Positions 7,947 through 16,006 of a DNA stretch of 64,000 bases are shown piece by piece (within the stretch, counting starts at the first letter, position 1; every line of letters starts with the position of its first letter). Source of the DNA: Sphingomonas sp. BK580 (GTDB lineage Bacteria > Pseudomonadota > Alphaproteobacteria > Sphingomonadales > Sphingomonadaceae); NCBI RefSeq assembly GCF_014194975.1, contig NZ_JACIAY010000001.1:434001-498000 (forward strand), written 5' to 3'. The position numbers and the translations under genes were made by a program. The notes below the pieces were generated by a model. That model had not been told where the DNA came from. It worked only from the letters and a program-made list of their open reading frames with translations, and did no database searches.

Positions 7947-9014
7947 ATGCGCGTAGCGCTGTTCATCCTGTATCTGTCAGCGCTCGCCGTGCCCGCGGCG
8001 GCGCAGCGGCCGGCCGGCTATCCGCGCTCCTACGACGCGCTGATCGCCGAGGCGCGCGCCGAGCGCGGCGTGCGCGTCTATGGCAACGCGGACGCCGCGT
8101 CGATGCGGTCGGTGATCGCCGCCTTCCGGCAGCGTTACCCGGGCGTCACCGTCGCCTACGACGACCTCGAATCGCGCGAGATCTATCGCCGCGTCGTGGA
8201 CGAGCGCCGCGCCGGCGCGGCGCGCGCGGACCTGATCTGGTCCTCGGCCATGGACCTGCAGGTGAAGCTCATCAACGACGGCTACGGCCAGGCCTATCAG
8301 AGCCCCGAGAAGCCCGCGCTGCCCGCCGCCACGGTGTGGAAAAACATCGGCTACGGCATCACCGCCGAGCCGGTCGCGCTCGTCTACAATCGCCGCCAGG
8401 TCGCGCGCGCGGACGTGCCGCGGACGCACGAGGCGCTCGAGCGCTTTCTACGCGCCGACCCTGCCGGCCGCCGCGTCGCGACCTATGATCCGGCGCGCTC
8501 CAACGTCGGCTACCTCTATCTCGCCGAGGACTGGGCGACCACCAACGACACGCGCTCGCTGCTCGCGGCGATCGCGGCGACCCGCCCGCTGCTGGCGGCG
8601 ACCGCCAGCCCGACGCTCGACGCGGTCGCGGAAGGGCGCGCGGCGATCGGCTACAACGTGGTGACCGCCTATGCACTCGCCCGCGCCGGGCGCGACGCCC
8701 GGCTCGGCGTCGCCTTCTTTCGCGACTATTCGATCATCGCCTCGCGCGTCGCCTTCGTCAGCCGCGACGCACCGCATCCCGCCGCGGCACGGCTGTTCCT
8801 CGATTTCCTGCTGTCGCGCGCGGGGCAGACGCTGCTGGCGCGCGCCTGGCTGCTGCCGGTCCGCAGCGACGTCCGCGCGCCGCGGCTCAACCCGGCGCAC
8901 CTCCGCCCCATCCGCGTCGGCCCGCAGCTGCTGGTCAACCTCGACACCATCAAGCGCCGGCGGTTCCTCGCCGAGTGGCGCACCACCCTCGCTCAGGAAA
9001 CCTCCCGCCCGTGA
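7947..9014 (+). CDS. Periplasmic solute-binding protein (family 1 type)
   Basis: 355 residues with a signal peptide cleaved near residue 19 (AAAQ). The mature part is an extracellular solute-binding protein of the iron/thiamine/polyamine type, recognisable in GVRVYGNADAASMRSVIAAF near the start, the hinge EPVALVYNRRQV, VGYLYLAEDW, and GYNVVTAYALARAG. No ABC permease or ATPase is encoded in the window, and it is followed directly by a porin and a secondary carrier. It may therefore present substrate to the sensor kinase or work with distant permeases. GAGAGGAG ribosome site. First gene of the operon divergent from the two-component system; its stop overlaps the porin start. Confidence 0.87.
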   Translation: MRVALFILYLSALAVPAAAQRPAGYPRSYDALIAEARAERGVRVYGNADAASMRSVIAAFRQRYPGVTVAYDDLESREIYRRVVDERRAGAARADLIWSSAMDLQVKLINDGYGQAYQSPEKPALPAATVWKNIGYGITAEPVALVYNRRQVARADVPRTHEALERFLRADPAGRRVATYDPARSNVGYLYLAEDWATTNDTRSLLAAIAATRPLLAATASPTLDAVAEGRAAIGYNVVTAYALARAGRDARLGVAFFRDYSIIASRVAFVSRDAPHPAAARLFLDFLLSRAGQTLLARAWLLPVRSDVRAPRLNPAHLRPIRVGPQLLVNLDTIKRRRFLAEWRTTLAQETSRP

Positions 9015-10501
9015 CGACCTTCGCCACCGCCAGCGCGCTCGTCGCGCTGCTCGCCGCCGCGCCCGCGACCGCACAGACCGCCAGCCAGGCCGAGCTGGAG
9101 GCGCTGGTACGCGCCCAGGCCGCCGAGATCGCCGGGCTCAAGGCGCGGCTCGACCGGCTCGAGGCCGCCCCGCCAGCGACGGCCGCCCAGGTCGCGCCCC
9201 CGCCCGTCGCGCCGGTCACCCCGGCGCCCGCACCGACGCAGCTCGCGCAGCGCGATCGGCCGGCCGTCACCTCTCCCTATGCGCCGCAGCTGGTGCCGCC
9301 GGCCCCGGCCGAGCGCGACGTGGCACGCGCGCGCGAGGCGAACGAGGCGGGCGTGACGACGGAATGGGGGGCTGGCCTGCCCGTCTTCCACTCCGCCGAC
9401 GGCGTCTACACGTTCAAGCCGCGCGGCCGCATCCTCGCCGACGTCAGCTCCTCGTTCGGTTCGCGCGACGCCGGGCGGAACATCACCACCACCGGGATGC
9501 GCGCGCTCCGCCTCGGCATCGAGGGCGGCGTCGGCACGCACTTCTTCTACCAATTCGAGACCGACTTCTCCGAGAACGAGGTCGACATCGTCACCGCCTT
9601 CATCGGCTGGCGCGACCGGATCGCCCCTGGCCTCGACTATGACGTGCGCGCCGGCCACCTCTTCAACGACCGCGCCTTTGAGGGCTCGACCGGCTCCGAT
9701 TCGACGCCGTTCCTCGAGCGCAGCACCGTCTCCACCGCGATCATCCCGCAGCGCGGCTTCTACGGCATCGGGATCATGCCGCGGCTGTTCTGGAAAACGG
9801 GCCACGCCTCGCTCACCGTCACCGGCGACCGCGTCGACGGCAACCAGTCGGTCAGCGACAGCCGCACCGTGCTGGGACGCGCGCACTGGAACCCGGTCAA
9901 GAGCAGCACCGGCGTGCTCCATCTCGGCCTGTGGGGCTTCGACGAGGGGCTGTCCTCCGCCGCCACGACACTGACGCGCAACACCGTGATCGGCGGCCGC
10001 TTCAACGGCGCGCTGCGCGTCTCCACCGGGCCGCTCACCGGCGGCACCGGCACGACCGGTTACGGCGCCGAGCTGGGCGGTTATCTCGGCCCGGTGTGGC
10101 TGATGGGCGAGGCCGGCGAGCGCCACGCGCGGCTCGACGGCGGCCGGCCCGATTTCGTCAGCAAGGCCTACAGCCTGTCGGGCGGCTGGTTCATCACCGG
10201 CGACCTGCCGCCGTACAACCCGCGGCTGGGCAGCTTCGGCCAGCCGCGCGTGCTGCGCCCGATCTTCGAGGGCGGCCCCGGCGCGATCGAGCTGACCGCG
10301 CGCTACGAGAACCTCGACTATCGTGATCTGGCGACCGGCGGCCGCGGCTGGGCCGCGACGCTGGGGGCCAACTGGTACCTCAACAGCTTCACCCGCATCC
10401 AGGTCAACGCGATCCACTGGGACACCGACGACCGCGCCGGCGCGGTCACCGGCGCCGACGACGGCGAGACCGTCAGCGCGCGCGTCGCCGTCACCTTCTG
10501 A
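9011..10501 (+). CDS. Phosphate-selective-type porin (OprP/OprO family)
   Basis: 496 residues starting at a GTG that overlaps the preceding stop as GTGA. After the signal peptide (to about residue 22) comes a coiled-coil stretch QAELEALVRAQAAEIAGL, a Pro/Ala linker, and then a beta-barrel with alternating aromatic strands and a C-terminal Phe (ARVAVTF), all typical of OprO/OprP porins in sphingomonads. Despite the family name many members import other anions. Its place between a binding protein and a CitMHS carrier suggests passage of carboxylate anions through the outer membrane. Translational coupling makes it part of the operon beginning at 7947. Confidence 0.88.
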   Translation: MTTFATASALVALLAAAPATAQTASQAELEALVRAQAAEIAGLKARLDRLEAAPPATAAQVAPPPVAPVTPAPAPTQLAQRDRPAVTSPYAPQLVPPAPAERDVARAREANEAGVTTEWGAGLPVFHSADGVYTFKPRGRILADVSSSFGSRDAGRNITTTGMRALRLGIEGGVGTHFFYQFETDFSENEVDIVTAFIGWRDRIAPGLDYDVRAGHLFNDRAFEGSTGSDSTPFLERSTVSTAIIPQRGFYGIGIMPRLFWKTGHASLTVTGDRVDGNQSVSDSRTVLGRAHWNPVKSSTGVLHLGLWGFDEGLSSAATTLTRNTVIGGRFNGALRVSTGPLTGGTGTTGYGAELGGYLGPVWLMGEAGERHARLDGGRPDFVSKAYSLSGGWFITGDLPPYNPRLGSFGQPRVLRPIFEGGPGAIELTARYENLDYRDLATGGRGWAATLGANWYLNSFTRIQVNAIHWDTDDRAGAVTGADDGETVSARVAVTF

Positions 10502-10528
10502 TCGCCTCTGCTCACAGGATTCCCCGCG

Positions 10529-11830
10529 ATGAACCTCGCCCTGCTCGGCTTCCTGATGGTGGCCACGTTCATGACGCTGATCATGACCAAGCGCATGACC
10601 CCGCTGGTCGCGCTGATCGTCGTCCCCACCGCCTTCGCGCTGATCGCCGGCTTCGCCGCCGGGCTGGGCGAGATGATGATCGACGGCATCAAGAACCTCG
10701 CGCCCACCGGCGTGATGCTGCTGTTCGCGATCCTGTTCTTCTCGACCATGACCGACACCGGCCTGTTCGATCCCCTGGTCAACCGGCTGCTGCGACTGGT
10801 GCACGGCGACCCGCTCAAGATCCTGGTCGGCACGGTCGCCCTGTGCGCGATGGTGAGCCTCGACGGCGACGGCTCGACCACCTACATCATCACGATCGCC
10901 GCGCTGCTGCCGCTGTACAAGCGCTACGACATGAACCGGCTGTACCTGTGCTGCCTGCTGATGACGACCAGCGGCATCATGAACCTGACTCCCTGGGGCG
11001 GCCCGACCGCGCGCGCGGCGAGCGCGCTCAAGCTCGATCCCGCGACGCTGTTCCTGCCGCTGATCCCGGGCATGATCGCGGGGCTCGCCGGGCTGGTCGC
11101 GCTCGCCGTGTATTTCGGCCGCAAGGAACGCCGCCGCATCGGCCAGCTCCACGCCGAGGCGCCGACGAGCTTCACCGGCATGGCGGTGTCGCAGTTCCCG
11201 GAGGCACGCCGGCCGCGGCTGCGCTGGTTCAACGCCGCGCTGACGGTGGCGCTGCTCGCCGGGCTCGTCTCGGGCGTGCTGCCGCTCTCGGTCCTGATGA
11301 TGCTGGCCTTCGCGGTGGCGATGATCGTCAACTACCCGCAGGTGGCCGAGCAGAAGGAGCGCATCGCCGCGCACGCGGGCAACGTGCTGTCGGTGGTGTC
11401 GCTGATCTTCGCCGCCGGCATCTTCACCGGCATCCTCTCGGGCACCGGGATGGTCGAGGCGATGAGCAAGGAGGTGGTCGGCGTGATCCCGCCCGCGCTC
11501 GGGCCGTACATGGCGCCGATCACCGCCGCGCTGAGCCTGCCCTTCACCTTCTTCATCTCGAACGACGCTTTCTACTTCGGCATGCTGCCGATCCTCGCCG
11601 AGGCGGGAGCGCATTACGGCGTCGCGCCGATGGCGATCGCGCGCGCCTCGCTGATGGGCCAGCCGGTCCACCTGCTCAGCCCGCTGGTGCCCTCGACCTA
11701 TCTCCTCGTGAGCCTCGCCGGGGTCGACCTTGCCGACCACCAGCGCTTCACGCTCGTCCCGGCCGCGGCAGTCTGCGCGCTCATGACGATCGTCGGCATG
11801 CTGGCGCTCGCCTTCCCGCTGGTCGGCTGA
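10529..11830 (+). CDS. CitMHS family citrate/metal symporter
   Basis: 433 residues, hydrophobic throughout with about 11-12 membrane helices. The N-terminal MNLALLGFLMVATFMTLIMT, the loop VSLDGDGSTTYIIT near residue 110 and TPWGGPTARAASAL near 155 are characteristic of the CitMHS family, which takes up citrate as a complex with Mg2+ or Ca2+ in symport with protons. The segment FISNDAFYFGMLPILAEA near 345 is also conserved. Gene order with the TctDE-like system, binding protein and porin makes this the inner-membrane step of the same uptake route. Starts 28 bp after the porin stop. Citrate as the actual substrate is likely but not proven. Confidence 0.92.
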   Translation: MNLALLGFLMVATFMTLIMTKRMTPLVALIVVPTAFALIAGFAAGLGEMMIDGIKNLAPTGVMLLFAILFFSTMTDTGLFDPLVNRLLRLVHGDPLKILVGTVALCAMVSLDGDGSTTYIITIAALLPLYKRYDMNRLYLCCLLMTTSGIMNLTPWGGPTARAASALKLDPATLFLPLIPGMIAGLAGLVALAVYFGRKERRRIGQLHAEAPTSFTGMAVSQFPEARRPRLRWFNAALTVALLAGLVSGVLPLSVLMMLAFAVAMIVNYPQVAEQKERIAAHAGNVLSVVSLIFAAGIFTGILSGTGMVEAMSKEVVGVIPPALGPYMAPITAALSLPFTFFISNDAFYFGMLPILAEAGAHYGVAPMAIARASLMGQPVHLLSPLVPSTYLLVSLAGVDLADHQRFTLVPAAAVCALMTIVGMLALAFPLVG

Positions 11831-11865
11831 TCCTTCCCCCGTCGTCCCGTATCGGAGAATCGATC

Positions 11866-12522
11866 ATGACCGCCAAGCCGATCCCGCTCGTCCTGCTGCC
11901 GGCGATGGGATGCGACGGCCAGCTCTGGGCGCGTCAGGTGACGGATCTCGCCGACCTGGCGCATCCCGAGCTGGGCGACCTGACGGTCGACGACACGCTC
12001 GAGGCGATGGCGGCGCGCGTCCTCGCGCATGCGCCGCCGCGCATCGCCGTCGCAGGGGTCAGCCTCGGAGGCTATGTCGCGCTGGAGATGATCCGTCAGG
12101 CGCCCGAGCGCGTCGAGCGGCTCGCGCTGTTCGGCACGCGCGCCTCGATGCAGATGCGACCGCGCAGCGTGCGCGAGCAGGGCCTGCTCGCCACCGCACC
12201 GCACGCCGATCCGATGCTCACGCCGATCGTCAGCGGCCCGGTCCAGGCGATGGCCGAGCGCGTCGGCGCGGCGATCTTCGAGCGCCAGCAGCGCGCGCTG
12301 CTCGCCCGCCCCGACATCGCGCCCGCGATCGCCGCGGTGCGCGTGCCGACGCTGGTGGCGGTGGGCGACCGCGACCGGATCTGCCGGCCCGAGGACGCGC
12401 GTGGCCTCGCCGAGCGGATCCCCGGCGCGCGCTTCCATACGATCCGCCACTGCGGCCATCTCGCGCCGATGGAGCGGCCGGGCGAGGTCACGATGCTGCT
12501 GCGCGAGTGGCTGCGGCGCTAG
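11866..12522 (+). CDS. Alpha/beta-hydrolase
   Basis: 218 residues of a classical alpha/beta-hydrolase fold. LVLLPAMGCDGQLW near the start forms the oxyanion region, GVSLGGY carries the nucleophile Ser near residue 66, VGDRDRICRPED holds the likely Asp, and CGHLAPMERP the catalytic His near 204. Starts 36 bp downstream of the CitMHS carrier and is probably the last gene of that operon. It may hydrolyse an ester or lactone form of the transported carboxylate (inference). Its 3' end overlaps by 4 bp the end of the convergent helix-turn-helix gene. Confidence 0.88.
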   Translation: MTAKPIPLVLLPAMGCDGQLWARQVTDLADLAHPELGDLTVDDTLEAMAARVLAHAPPRIAVAGVSLGGYVALEMIRQAPERVERLALFGTRASMQMRPRSVREQGLLATAPHADPMLTPIVSGPVQAMAERVGAAIFERQQRALLARPDIAPAIAAVRVPTLVAVGDRDRICRPEDARGLAERIPGARFHTIRHCGHLAPMERPGEVTMLLREWLRR

Positions 12523-12803
12523 CCGCGCTCGCCGCTCGCGCTCACGAGATACCAGACGCCGTCCACCAGCCGCACGCTCGTCGGCGCCCTACTCACGGCG
12601 TCCGCGCGGGATCGCGGCGGCGGCGTGCGCGGCACGACGTCCACCTCGATCTCGAAGCGCTTGATCAGCCGGTACAAAGTGGTCCGCCCGACGCGCAGTT
12701 GGCGCGCCGCGTGCGAGAGGTTGCAGCGATTGTCGCGCAGCGCGGCCTCGACCGCCGTGCGCTGCGCGAACGCCATCGTGCCCTCGATCTGGCATTCCTT
12801 CAT
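12519..12803 (-). CDS. Fis-type helix-turn-helix protein
   Basis: 94 residues. Residues ~12-50 (AALRDNRCNLSHAARQLRV then GRTTLYRLIKRF) are a clear HTH_8/Fis-type DNA-binding motif as found at the C terminus of NtrC-like activators, here without ATPase or receiver domain. The tail ends in a short conserved-looking segment VRLVDGVWYLVS. Either the ATG at 12803 or the GTG at 12809 fits the GAGGAAC ribosome site; the GTG has better spacing. It is third in line behind two stress-protein genes on the same strand and may regulate them or act as a small nucleoid-type regulator. Confidence 0.82.
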   Translation of the reverse strand: MKECQIEGTMAFAQRTAVEAALRDNRCNLSHAARQLRVGRTTLYRLIKRFEIEVDVVPRTPPPRSRADAVSRAPTSVRLVDGVWYLVSASGERG

Positions 12804-12861
12804 CGTCACGATGTTCCTCGCTTGGCTGTCGCTGCTCGTTGCGCGCTCGCGCGCCGGACGG

Positions 12862-13389
12862 TCACTCCAGCAGCGCGTTACCCGGACGCCGGGGGTCGTG
12901 CCCCCCGTTGCGGTACAGGATGTCGACGATCGTCTCGACGGGGACCGCCGGGTCGCTGCCGACCCAGAGCAGCACCCCGCCGCGCCCGAGGCGGCGATCG
13001 TAATAGGCGGCCTCGTCCGCCGAGACGCCGTGCGGCGCCAGCAGCTCCGCGAGACTGGTCGCCAGCGCCCCTGCCGCGGCGCCGAGTGCCATCGCGCCCG
13101 GTACCGCCGAGGCGGCGATCGCTCCGGCCGCCACCAGCGGGCCGACGCCGGGGAGCGCGAGCGTCGCGACGCCGACGCCGGCGCCGAGGGCACCCCCTCC
13201 GAAAATCGCGCGCAGCACGCCGGCGCCGTCCTCAGCGGCGCTCGCGCCCGAGTGACCGCCGTCTTCTGCCGTGACGCGTCGTATCATGACCGACATCTCG
13301 CGGTCGCGGACGCCGACGCCACGCAGGTCGGACACGGCGTGATGCGCGTCCGCCTGCGTGTCGAAGATGGCCGAGGCGATGCGCGGCAT
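12862..13389 (-). CDS. General stress protein, YflT/DUF1269-like, with glycine-zipper membrane segment
   Basis: 175 residues. The N terminus (SAIFDTQADAHHAVSDLRGVGV) matches the ferredoxin-like fold of general-stress 17M/YflT proteins. The middle (about 58-125) is a Gly/Ala-rich hydrophobic block (FGGGALGAGVGVATLALPGV) resembling glycine-zipper membrane insertion, and the C-terminal part returns to the fold with LLWVGSDPAVPVETIVDIL. Located 17 bp downstream of the GlsB-type gene and probably cotranscribed from the EcfG-like promoter ahead of it. Molecular function unknown; induction by general stress is inferred from family and promoter. Confidence 0.82.
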   Translation of the reverse strand: MPRIASAIFDTQADAHHAVSDLRGVGVRDREMSVMIRRVTAEDGGHSGASAAEDGAGVLRAIFGGGALGAGVGVATLALPGVGPLVAAGAIAASAVPGAMALGAAAGALATSLAELLAPHGVSADEAAYYDRRLGRGGVLLWVGSDPAVPVETIVDILYRNGGHDPRRPGNALLE

Positions 13390-13406
13390 CGTCCCCGCCG
13401 CCCGCC

Positions 13407-13676
13407 TCAGCGCACCGTGCCGCGGCGAAAGAGGTTGACGATGCCGAGCAGCACGATCGCGCCGAGCAGCGAGACGAGCACCGACTGGATGCTGAGCACG
13501 CCGCTGGTGATCGGCGCGCCACCGATCAGCGGGGTGACGACGAAGCCGGCGAGCACCGCGCCGACGATGCCGACCACGACGTTGAGGAAGACGCCTTGTT
13601 GCCCATCGGTCCGCATGATCACGCTGGCCAGCCAGCCGATCACGCCGCCGACGACGAGAAGTATGATAAGGCCCAT
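13407..13676 (-). CDS. GlsB/YeaQ/YmgE family stress-response membrane protein
   Basis: 89 residues with three predicted membrane helices. MGLIILLVVGGVIGWLAS at the start and NVVVGIVGAVLAGF in the centre are diagnostic of the transglycosylase-associated/GlsB family, small inner-membrane proteins induced by envelope and general stress. I start at the ATG at 13676, which has CGGAG 8 bases upstream; the frame stays open to 13712 but begins with sequence outside the family. An EcfG-like promoter lies 35-60 bp upstream. First gene of a leftward stress operon. Confidence 0.92.
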   Translation of the reverse strand: MGLIILLVVGGVIGWLASVIMRTDGQQGVFLNVVVGIVGAVLAGFVVTPLIGGAPITSGVLSIQSVLVSLLGAIVLLGIVNLFRRGTVR

Positions 13677-13710
13677 GACGATGACTCCGTTAGTGGGTTG
13701 GTGCCGCATC

Positions 13711-13736
13711 AACGGGAGGCGCGGACGACAAGTTCA
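13711..13736 (-). promoter_or_regulatory. EcfG-type general stress promoter ahead of the GlsB gene
   Basis: Read on the minus strand, TGAAC (13736-13732), 17 bp, CGTT (13714-13711). The alphaproteobacterial EcfG consensus is GGAAC, 16-17 bp, cGTT, so one base differs. The -10 lies 35 bp from the chosen ATG, and the downstream genes are stress genes, which supports the call. Confidence 0.6.
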
Positions 13737-13761
13737 GCGAGCGCCGCGCCGGTCGGCCCAC

Positions 13762-13785
13762 GCACTAGTGCGGCTGCACTAGTGC
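13762..13785. repeat. Two tandem perfect palindromes GCACTAGTGC
   Basis: The 10-bp palindrome GCACTAGTGC occurs at 13762-13771 and again at 13776-13785, separated by 4 bp. It sits in the divergent gap between the stress operon promoter and the PAS-LuxR gene. Two identical dyads 14 bp apart look like a double operator; a LuxR-type regulator is a natural candidate (inference). Confidence 0.6.
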
Positions 13786-13834
13786 GTCTGGTGTCACACC
13801 CGGAACGGTACGGGGACGACACGGTTGATGGCGG

Positions 13835-15301
13835 ATGCCGAGCGCCGCTCCTCTCTCCGCCTCGCCGACGCTCCGCCACCTTGAGCAGCTGATCGCGCAG
13901 CTGCTCGACGGCGTGATCCTGCTGGACCCGAGCGGGACGCTGCTCACCGCCAACGCCGCCGCGCTGGCGATGCACGGCGTGAGCGAGCTGGGCGAGCTGG
14001 GCGCCACCGCCGACGATTATGCGCGACGCTTCACCATGTGGGACACCGAGCACCGGCAGCTCAAGCATCGCGAATATCCGCTCTTCCGCGTGCTGGCCGG
14101 CGAGCCGATGCCCGACCTGATCGTCGAGGTCGCGCCGGCGGGGTGCGACGAGGCGCGCTGGGTGCACCAGGTGCGCGACGTCGTCATGGACGTCGACGGC
14201 GGCGAGCCCGACTATCTCGCGGTGGTGCTGTGCGACGTGTCGAAGCGGTTCGATGCCGAGGCGCGGTTCCGTGCCATGTTCCGCGCCAACCCCGCGCCGG
14301 CGCTGATCGTGCGGCAACGCGATCTCAGGATCGCCAATGCCAACCCGGGCTTCCTCTCGCTCACCGGTTTCGCCTGCGAGCAGCTGGTCGAGCGCTCGCT
14401 GTTCGGGCTCGGCCTGCTCGGCGGGCTGCCGAGCCGCGCCGAGGTGCGCGGCATGATCGACGCCGGCGCGGTGATCCCGCAGACCGAGGCGGAGCTGCTC
14501 TGTGCCGACGGTGCCAGGCGCCTCGTCATCTTCGCTGGCCAGCCGATCGACGTCACCGACGAGGATGCGCTGCTGCTCACCTTCGCCGACCTGCAGCCAC
14601 GCCGCGAGGCGGAACGGTCGCTCGCGGTGAGCGAGCGCAACCTAGAGGCAGTCTTCGATCTGGCGCCGGTAGCGATGGTGATCACCGACGAGGCGCATCG
14701 CGTGCTGCGCGTCAATGCCGCCTTTCGCGCGCTCTCCGGCGCCGCGGTCGCGCCTGGTGTCGACACGGCGATGGGGGATCTCGGCTGGTGGCAGAGCGAC
14801 GCGGCACGCGCGACGATGGAGCGCGAGGTCGCGGAGCACGGCGCCGTTCACGCCGGCGAGGCCGAGTTCGTCACCCGCGACGGCAGCGAGCTACGGTGCA
14901 GCGTTGCCGCGGAGCGGATCCGCGCCGGCGCGGCGACGCGCGTGATCTGGGTGTATCAGGACGTCACCGAGCGGCGCCGCAGCGAGGCCGAGCTCGCGGC
15001 GGCGATCGACGAGGTGCTCAAGGACACGCGCTGGCTCAGTCGCTCGATCCTCGACAAGCTCGCCACCCTGCGTCGACCGACCGCGCAACTGGCGCCCGCC
15101 GACCTGACCGCGCGCGAGCGCCAGGTGCTCGACCTGATCTGCGACGATCTCGACGACGCCACCATCGCCGAGCGGCTGGCCATCTCGCGCAACACGGTCC
15201 GCAACCATGTCGCGCGTATCTACGAGAAGACCGGCGCCACCCGCCGCAGCGGTGCCGTGGTCTGGGGACGGGAGCGCGGCATGGGGACGCATCGGCCGTG
15301 A
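13835..15301 (+). CDS. Triple-PAS sensor with LuxR-type DNA-binding domain
   Basis: 488 residues. Three PAS-like sensor modules follow one another (about 10-140, 143-265, 267-385): recognisable pieces are DGVILLDPSGTLLTANAAAL, FRANPAPALIVRQRDLRIAN and FDLAPVAMVITDEAHRVLRV, each closing with a PAC-type end. After a short helix comes LTARERQVLDLICDDLDDA and ISRNTVRNHVARIYEKTG, the LuxR/GerE helix-turn-helix. There is no receiver, kinase or autoinducer domain, so it is a one-component PAS-LuxR regulator. No convincing ribosome site precedes the ATG, and a GGAAC-like box lies only 29-33 bp upstream, so a short-leader or leaderless mRNA is possible. It is divergent from the stress operon and may control it through the palindromes between them. 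Confidence 0.88.
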   Translation: MPSAAPLSASPTLRHLEQLIAQLLDGVILLDPSGTLLTANAAALAMHGVSELGELGATADDYARRFTMWDTEHRQLKHREYPLFRVLAGEPMPDLIVEVAPAGCDEARWVHQVRDVVMDVDGGEPDYLAVVLCDVSKRFDAEARFRAMFRANPAPALIVRQRDLRIANANPGFLSLTGFACEQLVERSLFGLGLLGGLPSRAEVRGMIDAGAVIPQTEAELLCADGARRLVIFAGQPIDVTDEDALLLTFADLQPRREAERSLAVSERNLEAVFDLAPVAMVITDEAHRVLRVNAAFRALSGAAVAPGVDTAMGDLGWWQSDAARATMEREVAEHGAVHAGEAEFVTRDGSELRCSVAAERIRAGAATRVIWVYQDVTERRRSEAELAAAIDEVLKDTRWLSRSILDKLATLRRPTAQLAPADLTARERQVLDLICDDLDDATIAERLAISRNTVRNHVARIYEKTGATRRSGAVVWGRERGMGTHRP

Positions 15302-15630
15302 GCGACGACGGGGCGAAGCGCGCGGCCAGTGCGCCGCGCCGGCGCACGCGAGATCTTCCTCTGGCGGGAGAGGACAGGTCGGTGGCCGCGGTCTGGGACG
15401 AGCATGCGGTGGCCTCGGTGATGGGCGTCGACGGCTTCCGGATCATCGTCGACGAGGGGCGGCTCGATCGAGTCGTCGACCGGATCCTCGAACAACGGCT
15501 CAGCCCGCGCGAGATCCGCGTGTCGCTGCCGAACTGCCGGAGCCGTCCGTCGAGCTTCGTCGACGGCGAGCTGGCCGAATTGGTCCGCCAGCGGCGCCTC
15601 TTGCTGGCCGAGCGCGGGCGGACCGGCTGA
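15298..15630 (+). CDS. Small hypothetical protein coupled to the PAS-LuxR regulator
   Basis: 110 residues from a GTG that overlaps the regulator's stop as GTGA. The first ~25 residues are basic and low in complexity; the conserved-looking part is VMGVDGFRIIVDEGRLDRVV followed by a helical C terminus rich in Arg, Leu and Glu. No domain recognised. Translational overlap suggests it is functionally tied to the regulator. The weak, compositionally biased N terminus leaves room for a shorter start. Confidence 0.5.
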   Translation: MSDDGAKRAASAPRRRTRDLPLAGEDRSVAAVWDEHAVASVMGVDGFRIIVDEGRLDRVVDRILEQRLSPREIRVSLPNCRSRPSSFVDGELAELVRQRRLLLAERGRTG

Positions 15631-16006
15631 GCCGTCCTCTGCCGCGCGCGACCCGCCGCGATCGGTCACGTTCGCGGCGATCCTCCTCGCGCGTGACGGA
15701 CCACCCTCGATGGATCACGCCGAGGCGCAGGGTCGAGGCGCAGGGTGAAGGCGGGCATCGTCGCGCCGGTATCTGCCTCGCCTCCACGGTGCGAGCGCCG
15801 CGTGCGCCCGCCCCCTCCGCAGGCTTGATCGACGGCGCTCGGAACCCGCGTCGCGTCAGACTCATGTCTAACGGATTGCTCCTCTTCGACGGCGCGATCG
15901 GCCGCCGCTAACCAATCCTAAAGCGTTGCTATACATAGCTTTCTTCGGAGCCACATGGCAATCTGCTGACGGTTGGACGGGGAAAGGCGGGCGAAGGGTC
16001 GGTTCG
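15631..16006. other. Intergenic region without a convincing gene
   Basis: 376 bp between the small gene and the PAS-GGDEF-EAL gene. Short frames here are Arg/Pro-rich shadows. The right part (about 15905-15950) is unusually AT-rich for this genome (AACCAATCCTAAAGCG then TTGCTATACAT) and probably holds the promoter of the downstream gene. The next frame is open from an ATG at 15926, so the gene could begin there. Confidence 0.5.

Noticed and set aside
8993..11740. Long open frame of ~915 codons on the minus strand
   Set aside because: It lies opposite the porin and CitMHS genes, is dominated by Arg, Gly, His and Ala, has no domain, and is a GC-bias shadow.
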